Assembly: GCF_003095375.1 (NCBI RefSeq)
Contig: NZ_QEHR01000003.1
Location: 186,001-250,000 of the forward strand
Origin: Marixanthomonas spongiae
GTDB taxonomy: Bacteria > Bacteroidota > Bacteroidia > Flavobacteriales > Flavobacteriaceae
Reading direction: 5' to 3'
Length of the DNA: 64,000 nucleotides
Position 1 is the first letter of the stretch; every line of letters begins with the position of its first letter. The notes beneath the pieces are model-generated. The model saw nothing but the letters and a program-made list of their open reading frames with translations. It was not told where the DNA came from and ran no database searches. Positions 27,304-34,715 of the stretch are shown one piece after another. Both the position numbers and the translations under genes were made by a program.

Positions 27304-28008
27304 CTAAAAAACATAACCCAATAAATCAATATCCCGTTCGTAAAGACGGTTTACGAGCTTGCGGGAGGCATCAGTATAGGCTTGTTGATACGGAAGCGTT
27401 TTTTGGGGACTGAAATTGAGGTGCTTCAGTATTTTGGGGTGTTTTTGTAGCAGCAGAAAACTCTTTTTTGAAACTATGCCCTTTTCAATAGAACGATTGT
27501 GTTTTGGGAGCTGGGAGAATGGGATGGACAAATGGTCTGCAATGATGGAAAAATCGGCATTCAACTGTTCAAACCGGCCCATAAAATCGACCAATAGCTC
27601 ATTTTGGGTATTAAAAATAAAATCGGTTTGCGGTTTAAAGAATCCATGCTCTTTTTCGAAATATTCAGGCAAATAACGGTTAATGAACGTATTGAACCCT
27701 ATTAAACTTGAAAACCCACGGAATTTGTAAAAAGAGAGCATCCGTTCCCAAGGGTTCCTAACGATGGTGAACTTAAAATAAGTTTCAAACTGTTCTTGGT
27801 TTAAATACCCATATTTCACATATTCCTTAGCAGTTAAATGTGCTAAGCGTTTTGGACCTTTTTCAGGATTCGGGTTATAGCGCAACAAATACCCTGGACC
27901 GTCTTTCTCCCTATTTTTTCCCAAATGCTTCAACATGAAATTTTCCACACTTTGTCCTGCGGTTTTTGGGATGTGCACAAAGAGGGCCTTATGTTCGGGA
28001 ATGAGCAT
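27304..28008 (-). CDS. Carbohydrate sulfotransferase (Sulfotransfer_2 type)
   Basis: A 234-residue PAPS-dependent sulfotransferase. The 5'-phosphosulfate loop is FVHIPKTAGQS near residues 10-20, and the 3'-phosphate motif is TIVRNPWERMLSFYKF near 86-100. Both match the family of membrane-associated carbohydrate sulfotransferases, although no membrane segment is present here. Its start codon shares one base with the stop of the next sulfotransferase upstream. It probably sulfates a sugar in the exported polysaccharide. Acceptor and position are unknown. Confidence 0.88.
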   Translation of the reverse strand: MLIPEHKALFVHIPKTAGQSVENFMLKHLGKNREKDGPGYLLRYNPNPEKGPKRLAHLTAKEYVKYGYLNQEQFETYFKFTIVRNPWERMLSFYKFRGFSSLIGFNTFINRYLPEYFEKEHGFFKPQTDFIFNTQNELLVDFMGRFEQLNADFSIIADHLSIPFSQLPKHNRSIEKGIVSKKSFLLLQKHPKILKHLNFSPQKTLPYQQAYTDASRKLVNRLYERDIDLLGYVF

Positions 28009-28655
28009 TAAAAATCGTAATTAAAAATGTTCAAGTCTTCTTGGAACACTTGGGTTATGATCGCTTTACTGCTGATGGACAACACGGTTCTATAATCAAC
28101 GGTTTCCGATTTTTTCTTCCAAGGTAAAGGCGCGGCATGGTACTGTAACTGCAACTTTTTGTAATCCTGTTCTAAATTTTCAAACCTGATGAAGTTGACA
28201 GGGTACTGATTATCGGTCTTCAACCAGTGCGTTTGGGGCATGAACATAAGTTCCCTGTCCCTGTAAAAAGGATCTTTTTCAAGATATGCTTTATGTATCC
28301 ATTCATCTATTGAAATAAGCTGGGATCGCAAGTTGTTTTGATTGTGCTTGCGTCTGTAATAGTACTGGGAGCACACCCTGTCATACGGATTTCTAATGGA
28401 AGCCCAGATTGCTGTTTGTTCTGGTAGTTGGCTGCCAAATTTCTTAAAATACAAGTATTCATATTCCTTTACTGTATAATGGGCTTCTGTAATGCCCAGC
28501 CCTTGCGCTATGGAAGAACCCGCCGTTTTGTTGATGTGGATGAACAACGGTTTTTTTTGTTGCGCTATGTTCTTTAAATAGCGGTTCAAGGTATAGGGCC
28601 TGACCATTTTTTTTAAATAAACCGTTTCGTAAACCCACCACCTACTGTATAGCAT
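28008..28655 (-). CDS. Second carbohydrate sulfotransferase (Sulfotransfer_2 type)
   Basis: A 215-residue protein with the 5'-phosphosulfate loop LFIHINKTAGSSIAQGLG near residues 37-54 and the 3'-phosphate motif ASIRNPYDRVCSQYYYRR near 85-102. The HINKTAG variant separates it from the neighbouring HIPKTAG enzyme. The frame overlaps the upstream sulfotransferase by 14 bases. An internal ATG at 28,607 is an alternative start. Three different sulfotransferases in one operon suggest several sulfation positions on one polymer. Confidence 0.85.
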   Translation of the reverse strand: MLYSRWWVYETVYLKKMVRPYTLNRYLKNIAQQKKPLFIHINKTAGSSIAQGLGITEAHYTVKEYEYLYFKKFGSQLPEQTAIWASIRNPYDRVCSQYYYRRKHNQNNLRSQLISIDEWIHKAYLEKDPFYRDRELMFMPQTHWLKTDNQYPVNFIRFENLEQDYKKLQLQYHAAPLPWKKKSETVDYRTVLSISSKAIITQVFQEDLNIFNYDF

Positions 28656-29400
28656 AGCCTAATTTTTTTGCGGGGTTCACACAGTATTCTTGGTAGAAGT
28701 CCATTTCAGAAGGTGTTATTGCCTTCCAGTTCAAAGAAGGGCTTTCTGAGCGTTCTTTCTTAAAAATGGAAGCTATTTTCTGTTTAGTCGCAAATTCCAA
28801 AGCGGTATTATGTTTTGGGAGTTTCCAAGTGTCCTTTTCTGAAACCGGAAGACCCATATCGCTTACAAAATTTTTTAAGTGGCTTGAAGAACCCACCAAG
28901 TCTTCAAAACGATAGATGGGCAAGTTTGATTTTAAGAAATATTCGTGCACCTCGCCATAATACCAACACAACTTCTGAAACCGCGATAATGTGTGCCATG
29001 TTGCAGAAACAGCGTCGCTATTATCTGGAAACTGACTGCACAGGACATCGGATTCCGTAAACAACTTCCTAACAAACACACTTTCCAAATAGGTTTTGGG
29101 ATGCCTTACGACGCCTATTTTGCGCCATCCCAAGGATTTCAACAAGGTTTCATCGACAAACCTGAAGTACGGATTGACCTCTATATAAGTGCTGCAATTC
29201 AAATTATTTACCGTGGTATTGCGGTGTTCAAAATAGCCTTTGACAAGGTTAGAAAACTGATCAATTTGGGACAAAAAAAACAAGGGGACATCTTGCCGTT
29301 CCTTTTCATGAAAGCATTGCACGTTTTCAAAAGTGTTCAAAAACTTAGAAAGACTTAGGGTAGCTGTTCTTCCAATGGAAGTAATCAAGATTTTTCTCAT
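28642..29400 (-). CDS. Third sulfotransferase-like protein
   Basis: A 252-residue P-loop protein of the sulfotransferase superfamily. The N-terminus KILITSIGRTATLSLSKFL is a 5'-phosphosulfate-type loop of the GRTAT form, and GVVRHPKTYLESVFVRK near residues 97-113 corresponds to the 3'-phosphate motif. It is quite different from the two downstream copies. It starts 30 bases after the cysN stop and overlaps the next gene by 14 bases. PAPS use is inferred from the motifs and the cysNDC neighbours. Confidence 0.8.
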   Translation of the reverse strand: MRKILITSIGRTATLSLSKFLNTFENVQCFHEKERQDVPLFFLSQIDQFSNLVKGYFEHRNTTVNNLNCSTYIEVNPYFRFVDETLLKSLGWRKIGVVRHPKTYLESVFVRKLFTESDVLCSQFPDNSDAVSATWHTLSRFQKLCWYYGEVHEYFLKSNLPIYRFEDLVGSSSHLKNFVSDMGLPVSEKDTWKLPKHNTALEFATKQKIASIFKKERSESPSLNWKAITPSEMDFYQEYCVNPAKKLGYAIQ

Positions 29401-29430
29401 AGCACCTTATTATGCCGTTGGTTTTTTTCG

Positions 29431-30687
29431 CTACATAATCATCCCTGCGGCAACGGTTTCATTGGTAAGGGGATCTATCAATACGAAACTGCCCGTGGTT
29501 CTGTTATCACGGTATTCATCGATCATCAACCTACGGGTAGTGCGGATGGTTACCCGGGCAATATCGTTCATATTCAGGTCTTTGTTTTCTTCGTCCCGAC
29601 CGTAGGTGTTGATGTCTATTTTGTACAGCACGCTTTTTATCATGGCCGTTTGCTCATTGGAGGTATGCAAAATCGTGTATTTGGCACGAGGTTTGGCCGG
29701 CTCGTTATTGAGCCAGCAAATCATGGCGCTGAACTCTTGTTCGGCCTTGGGTTGGTTGTTTACCTTAACGATCATATCGCCACGGCTTACATCGATGTCG
29801 TCTTCTAAGGTCAAGGTAACGGACATAGGGGCAAATGCTTCTTTTACTTCCCCATCGAACGTATCGATGGATTTAATTTTTGACGTAAACCCAGATGGCA
29901 AGACTGCTATTTCGTCATTTGGCCTAAAAATCCCGCTGGCCACTTTTCCAGCGTAGCCGCGATAGTCTAAAAAATCCTGACTTTGCGGCCTCAATACTGT
30001 TTGCACCGGAAAACGGGCATCGATTTTATTGATGTCGCTGCTTATGTGCAAATTTTCCAAGGTGTACAACAATGGCGCGCCTTGGTACCAATCCATATTG
30101 GTGGAACGGTTCACCACGTTATCGCCCAACAACGCACTGATGGGCAAAAAGCGGATGTCCTTTACATAAAGCTTTGATGAAAACTCTTCAAATTGATTGA
30201 TGATGTCGTGGTATACTTTTTCAGAAAAATCGACCAAATCCATTTTGTTGATGCACACCACCACGTGCGGTATTTGAAGCAAGGAAGCAATAAATGCATG
30301 CCGTTTGGTTTGTTCAATGACCCCGTGGCGGGCGTCGATCAATATCAAGGCCGCGTTGGCGGTAGAAGCCCCTGTGACCATATTACGGGTGTATTGAATA
30401 TGGCCCGGGGTATCGGCAATGATAAATTTTCGTTTGGGGGTGGTAAAGTAGCGGTAAGCGACATCTATGGTAATGCCCTGCTCACGCTCGTCCCTTAGGC
30501 CATCGGTAAACAGGGCGAGGTCCACCCCTTCGTGGCCTTTTCGTTTACTGGTGGTTTCCACGGCTTGCAATTGGTCTTCAAATATGGCTTTGCTGTCAAA
30601 TAGTAACCTTCCTATCAGGGTACTTTTGCCATCGTCCACACTTCCTGCCGTTGTAAATCGCAATAATTGGTTTTCGTGTATTTCCAT
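29431..30687 (-). CDS. cysN: Sulfate adenylyltransferase subunit 1 (GTPase)
   Basis: The GTP-hydrolysing large subunit of ATP sulfurylase, which drives formation of adenosine 5'-phosphosulfate. It is 418 residues long with an EF-Tu-like G domain: AGSVDDGKSTLIGRLL (P-loop, about residues 14-29), the DTPGH motif near 91 and NKMD near 146, then two beta-barrel domains. It has no C-terminal CysC fusion, in line with a separate cysC gene. CysD lies 128 bases upstream, a gap that holds three 14-bp repeats. Confidence 0.96.
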   Translation of the reverse strand: MEIHENQLLRFTTAGSVDDGKSTLIGRLLFDSKAIFEDQLQAVETTSKRKGHEGVDLALFTDGLRDEREQGITIDVAYRYFTTPKRKFIIADTPGHIQYTRNMVTGASTANAALILIDARHGVIEQTKRHAFIASLLQIPHVVVCINKMDLVDFSEKVYHDIINQFEEFSSKLYVKDIRFLPISALLGDNVVNRSTNMDWYQGAPLLYTLENLHISSDINKIDARFPVQTVLRPQSQDFLDYRGYAGKVASGIFRPNDEIAVLPSGFTSKIKSIDTFDGEVKEAFAPMSVTLTLEDDIDVSRGDMIVKVNNQPKAEQEFSAMICWLNNEPAKPRAKYTILHTSNEQTAMIKSVLYKIDINTYGRDEENKDLNMNDIARVTIRTTRRLMIDEYRDNRTTGSFVLIDPLTNETVAAGMIM

Positions 30688-30776
30688 TATGCTACTGTTC
30701 TTTTATATTTCTACAGAACCAAAAACTCTTTCATATACTATTTTAATCCCAAATGAAGACGTTCTGAATTCTCCTA

Positions 30777-30818
30777 TCTCACATCTAAAATCTCACATCT
30801 CAAGTCTCACATCTCCTA
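30777..30818. repeat. Three tandem 14-bp repeats (TCTCACATCT + 4 bases)
   Basis: TCTCACATCT starts at 30777, 30791 and 30805, with four-base spacers AAAA, CAAG and CCTA. It sits in the cysD-cysN gap and touches the cysD stop. Confidence 0.8.
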
Positions 30819-31721
30819 AAAATACCCCTGCCGTTTTCTATCTTCCATTGCGGTTTCACTGCGTTTGTCATCGGTTCGGTTGCCTCGTTCGGTTTGTTTC
30901 ATGGAAGCAACTTCCAAAGCTATTTTTTCCAAGGTATCGGCATCAGATTCAATCCCGCCGGTAATGGTAATATCGCCCAAGGTTCTGAAGCGTATTTTCT
31001 TTGTGACAACTGCTTCTCCTTCTTCCAATTTCAAGTATTCTGAAACAGGGATCCAAGAGTCGTTGCGCCACACCACTTCCCTATCGTGGGCAAAGTAAAG
31101 GGACGGTATTTCAATGTTTTCCCTTTTTATATAATTCCAAACGTCCATTTCGGTCCAGTTGCTTATGGGAAATGCCCTAAAATGCTCGCCTTCAAAGTGT
31201 TTTCCGTTCAATATGTTCCAAAGCTCCGGCCGTTGGTTTTTGGGGTCCCATTGTCCAAAGTCGTCCCGATGGGAGAAAAACCGTTCTTTGGCCCGGGCTT
31301 TTTCTTCGTCCCGTCTTCCACCGCCAATGGCACAATCTATTTTATTCTCTTCAATTGCATCGAGCAGGGTGGTGATTTGTAGGGCGTTTCTGGTGGCATT
31401 TTTTCCTTTTTCTTCAGCTACACGACCTTGGTCAATAGATTTCTGAACCGACCCTACAAGCAATTGCACCTCGAGTTTTTTTACCAGGTGGTCGCGAAAC
31501 TGAATGGTTTCGGGAAAATTATGCCCTGTATCCACGTGCAGTAACGGAAAAGGGATTTTTGAAGGATAAAATGCTTTTTTTGCCAAATGCGTGACCAAAA
31601 TGGAATCCTTTCCGCCGGAAAAAAGAATGACCGGGTTTTCAAATTGTGCCCATACTTCCCGAAGGATGTAGATGGCTTCAGATTCCAGTTCGTCCAGGTA
31701 ATTTAGGTAATATTTGCTCAT
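30816..31721 (-). CDS. cysD: Sulfate adenylyltransferase subunit 2
   Basis: The catalytic small subunit of ATP sulfurylase, making APS from ATP and sulfate. It is 301 residues long with the PP-loop SGGKDSILV at 35-43 and later GGGRRDEEKARAKERFFS and WTEMDVWNYI, all diagnostic of CysD. The C-terminus ends MEDRKRQGYF. It lies 4 bases after cysC and forms the activation module with cysN and cysC. Confidence 0.96.
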   Translation of the reverse strand: MSKYYLNYLDELESEAIYILREVWAQFENPVILFSGGKDSILVTHLAKKAFYPSKIPFPLLHVDTGHNFPETIQFRDHLVKKLEVQLLVGSVQKSIDQGRVAEEKGKNATRNALQITTLLDAIEENKIDCAIGGGRRDEEKARAKERFFSHRDDFGQWDPKNQRPELWNILNGKHFEGEHFRAFPISNWTEMDVWNYIKRENIEIPSLYFAHDREVVWRNDSWIPVSEYLKLEEGEAVVTKKIRFRTLGDITITGGIESDADTLEKIALEVASMKQTERGNRTDDKRSETAMEDRKRQGYF

Positions 31722-31725
31722 GCGT

Positions 31726-32319
31726 TTAAGCTTGTAGTTTAGGCTGTATGGTTTCCAGTATGGTTTTTACAGCATCGGCTATTGGGGTTTGGGTTGTGTC
31801 TATGGTCACATCAGGATTTTCGGGCACTTCATACGGTGCGTTCACTCCGGTAAAATCTTTGATCAATCCTTTTCGTGCTTTAGCATACAATCCTTTTACA
31901 TCTCTTTTTTCACACTCCTCAAGGGGCGTATTGACGAAAATTTCAACAAAGTTAACATCTTTGACCGTTTTTTTGACCATTTCCCTATCCTTTTTGTAGG
32001 GAGAAACAAAGGCTGCCAAAACCACTATGCCTGCATCGATGAACAAGTGTGCAGTTTCGGCAATCCTACGGATGTTTTCGGTACGGTCTGAAGGAGCAAA
32101 ACTCAAATCGCTATTAAGGCCTTTCCGTACGTTATCGCCATCCAAAGTATAGGTATGTATATTTTGGTTGAACAACGCCTGTTCCACGGCATTAGCCAGA
32201 GTGGATTTCCCCGAACCCGACAGCCCTGTAAACCAAAGCAGAAGTGCCTTGTGCCCTTTTAATTGGGTACGTTCTTGATTTGTTATCTCAAAATTGTGCG
32301 GAATGATGTTTTCTTGCAT
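31726..32319 (-). CDS. cysC: Adenylylsulfate kinase
   Basis: Phosphorylates APS to PAPS, the sulfate donor of sulfotransferases. About 197 residues with the P-loop GLSGSGKST at 32-40, LDGDNVRKGLNSDLSF and the APS-binding region VNTPLEECEKRDVKGLY. The start is set at ATG 32319, two bases after the DUF2061 gene stop; upstream in-frame codons lie inside that gene. No PAPS reductase (cysH) gene lies in the window, so the PAPS made here is probably meant for sulfation. Confidence 0.95.
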   Translation of the reverse strand: MQENIIPHNFEITNQERTQLKGHKALLLWFTGLSGSGKSTLANAVEQALFNQNIHTYTLDGDNVRKGLNSDLSFAPSDRTENIRRIAETAHLFIDAGIVVLAAFVSPYKKDREMVKKTVKDVNFVEIFVNTPLEECEKRDVKGLYAKARKGLIKDFTGVNAPYEVPENPDVTIDTTQTPIADAVKTILETIQPKLQA

Positions 32320-32321
32320 AA

Positions 32322-32777
32322 TCAATTCTTTTTTGTGGAAAAAAGATGTCGCACCCTGCCCAAGGGCAACCGGAGCCACATTCGTTCGTGCAGGTAATAT
32401 AGGATAAATTTGGAAACCAATTCTGCCAAGGCGATGTAAAGTGCTATTTCACCGAACTTTTCCAAGACCACTCCCGAAATAATAAAAGTACCCGTAGTAG
32501 CGAGGATGCGCCAAGAAATTGTTTTGTAAAGGGTTTGTTTGGGTTTTACTTCTTTCCCGAACAGTATTTTTTGCCAAATCCGTTCATGGAGGTAATAAAC
32601 AGCCAATTTTACGAAAAATTCCAAGAAACCGATTTTTATAGCGCTGTCTATGCTGCAGGTTCCGTTAAGACAGGTAATAACCAAGACCACCAAAAACGTA
32701 TCGGCCGTGGCGATGCACCGCCAAGAAACACCTTTTAAAATGCTACGGTAATGCGATTCTTTTTTATAGGTGGCCAT
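32322..32777 (-). CDS. Tandem DUF2061 membrane protein
   Basis: A 151-residue protein made of two copies of one domain: residues about 9-70 (RSILKGVSWRCIATADTF, ending KLAVYYLHERIWQKI) and about 80-141 (KTISWRILATTGTF, ending KFILYYLHERMWLRL). Each copy has two hydrophobic helices and a closing YYLHERxW motif, so four membrane helices in total. It lies between cysQ and cysC, 7 and 2 bases from them, and is clearly part of the sulfation operon. DUF2061 has no established function to my knowledge. A role in sulfate or PAPS handling at the membrane is only an inference from position. Confidence 0.88.
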   Translation of the reverse strand: MATYKKESHYRSILKGVSWRCIATADTFLVVLVITCLNGTCSIDSAIKIGFLEFFVKLAVYYLHERIWQKILFGKEVKPKQTLYKTISWRILATTGTFIISGVVLEKFGEIALYIALAELVSKFILYYLHERMWLRLPLGRVRHLFSTKKN

Positions 32778-32784
32778 CGGGTTT

Positions 32785-33576
32785 TTAGTTTTGATTAGAC
32801 ACCAAAAACCAAGGATTCAACAGGTTTTCTTTATTGTATTGCAAGGGTTTGTTTTCTGGGAGTGCCATTACGGTTACGCCTACCGCATTGCAGATGGCGT
32901 GTCCGGCGGCGGTATCCCATTCCATCGTGGGGGCAAATCGCGGATAGCGGTCGGCCTTCCCTTCGGCTACTAAGCAAAATTTAAGGGAACTCCCTTTTGA
33001 AACGATTTCCACTTCCTCTTTTTCTGAAAGGGTGTCGATGTACTTTTGTGTTTGCTCGTTTAAGTGGGAACGGCTGCCAACGACCCTGGCTTTGTTACTG
33101 TCTTTTTTTGGAGCTATTTCCGAAACACGATCAAAAATTTCATCCAAGGTGGCATCATGGCTTTCTAGTTGTGCTTTGAAGGCTTTTTGTGTGTTTACTT
33201 CCGCAAAATAGAGCGTTTTACAATCGGGTACGTAAATAACGCCCAGTATGGGTTGCCCATTTTCAATCAAAGCGATGTTTACGGTAAACTCCCCATTGCG
33301 TTTTATGAATTCCTTGGTGCCGTCCAACGGATCCACGATCCAACATTGTTGCCATTGCCGGCGCTGTGAAAAATCGGTTTGCTTGGTTTCTTCACTTATA
33401 ATGGGAATGTTGGTTTCTTTTAAATAGGAAAGTATAAGCGCATTGGCGCGTTTATCTGCAACGGTCAATGGCGAATCGTCGGCTTTGGTTTCCACCTCAA
33501 AATTGGAGGCATAAACCTCCATGATTTCTTTTCCGGCCTTTAAGGAAGCTTGTATGGCAGTATGTAGTAAATTCAA
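32785..33576 (-). CDS. cysQ: 3'(2'),5'-bisphosphate nucleotidase (PAP phosphatase)
   Basis: Removes 3'-phosphoadenosine 5'-phosphate, the inhibitory product of sulfotransferases, giving AMP. It is a 263-residue inositol monophosphatase-fold enzyme with the metal-binding SEET near 71-74, DPLDGTKEF at 82-90 and the C-terminal EWDTAAGHAI motif. It lies next to the PAPS-forming genes and completes the cofactor cycle. Confidence 0.94.
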   Translation of the reverse strand: MNLLHTAIQASLKAGKEIMEVYASNFEVETKADDSPLTVADKRANALILSYLKETNIPIISEETKQTDFSQRRQWQQCWIVDPLDGTKEFIKRNGEFTVNIALIENGQPILGVIYVPDCKTLYFAEVNTQKAFKAQLESHDATLDEIFDRVSEIAPKKDSNKARVVGSRSHLNEQTQKYIDTLSEKEEVEIVSKGSSLKFCLVAEGKADRYPRFAPTMEWDTAAGHAICNAVGVTVMALPENKPLQYNKENLLNPWFLVSNQN

Positions 33577-33613
33577 AGTAGGGTACTTAGATTTATATTG
33601 CGTTTAGAACACG

Positions 33614-34714
33614 TTAATTCATCATTTTCTTTTTGATTTCCGGATAAAAATGGTTGAAAAAAATATAAAAAACCCCTACCAAAAGCCCCACTGAAACAAA
33701 TTGCAAGAGCAGCAACAGTTTTTGAGGTGATGCGGGTTCAAGGGGCACGGTTGCTGGTTTAATTATCGTGAATACCGGCGTATCTTTTTTTACATTCAGT
33801 TTTGCTGTCTCCAACTCTCCCGCCAGTTGAGAATAAATGTTAGACGACAAGCTATATTCGGTTTGCAATTGTTCTAACCTGTTTAGGGCCACATTACTTA
33901 CCACATTGATATTTCTATCCTTAAAATTTGATAACGCGGTTCTTTTATTAAAATAATCATTTTCAGCTTCTTTAAAACGCTCATTGATATACTCCAATTC
34001 CTGCCTTGCTTTTTTGATATTGTATTCAATGATGAAATCTTGTAATAAATTTTGAATATTACTTGTAAGCTTGGCAGCGGCTTTCGCTTCCGGAAAGGTG
34101 GTGGAAATTTCTATATAGCCATCAACATCGTTGACATTTACTGAGAATTTTGAATACAAATACCCTAATGCCCCTTTTTCTTTAGCGGTGAGAAAATGAT
34201 AGTTCGTGTCAGTTTCTGATATAAAAGGTGTTTTTTCTTCACGATCAAACAGTCCAACGATTTTGCTTGGTAATCCTAATGTATATGACTTAACCGTGCT
34301 TAAGGCACTTGTTTTTCTTAAATGATTTACATAATACGCAACTGAAACACTACTGTCCCTACCTTTTACCGGGATTTTTGTTTTTAACAGCTCTTTTTTA
34401 AAAGGGGTGCTTTCCACAATTAGAGGATAATGCATGGGGAGAATGTTATTGCTTTCGTCCCCTCCTACGTTAACCCCCATCATGGTAGCTATTTTACTAA
34501 TACGTTTACCCACTTTTTTTTCAGTTGAAAACTGCGCCAGAAAAATGGAGTTGGAAGTGTATTGGGTTATAGACAAAAGAATTACTATAACACCCAGGGT
34601 GAAAAATACAGCTATAAAAGCAAGGAGGGTTTTTTTCGATTTGTTTAAAACCTTTAATAGTTCAAAAGTGTCCAAATCAAATATCGAATGCTCCGCTTTG
34701 GTTTCCTTTTCCAT
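33614..34714 (-). CDS. Wzz/chain-length determinant protein
   Basis: About 366 residues. A first transmembrane helix lies near residues 32-52 (TLLAFIAVFFTLGVIVILL), a long periplasmic part contains a coiled coil (KKARQELEYINERFKEAEND), and a second helix sits near the C-terminus just after the PVFTIIKPATVPLEPASPQK proline-rich motif typical of Wzz. There is no kinase domain, unlike the Wzc-like protein at 15,369. The start is placed at ATG 34714, one base after the SLBB gene stop. Together these two genes form the export and length-control pair of the sulfated arm. Confidence 0.88.
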   Translation of the reverse strand: MEKETKAEHSIFDLDTFELLKVLNKSKKTLLAFIAVFFTLGVIVILLSITQYTSNSIFLAQFSTEKKVGKRISKIATMMGVNVGGDESNNILPMHYPLIVESTPFKKELLKTKIPVKGRDSSVSVAYYVNHLRKTSALSTVKSYTLGLPSKIVGLFDREEKTPFISETDTNYHFLTAKEKGALGYLYSKFSVNVNDVDGYIEISTTFPEAKAAAKLTSNIQNLLQDFIIEYNIKKARQELEYINERFKEAENDYFNKRTALSNFKDRNINVVSNVALNRLEQLQTEYSLSSNIYSQLAGELETAKLNVKKDTPVFTIIKPATVPLEPASPQKLLLLLQFVSVGLLVGVFYIFFNHFYPEIKKKMMN

Positions 34715-34715
34715 A

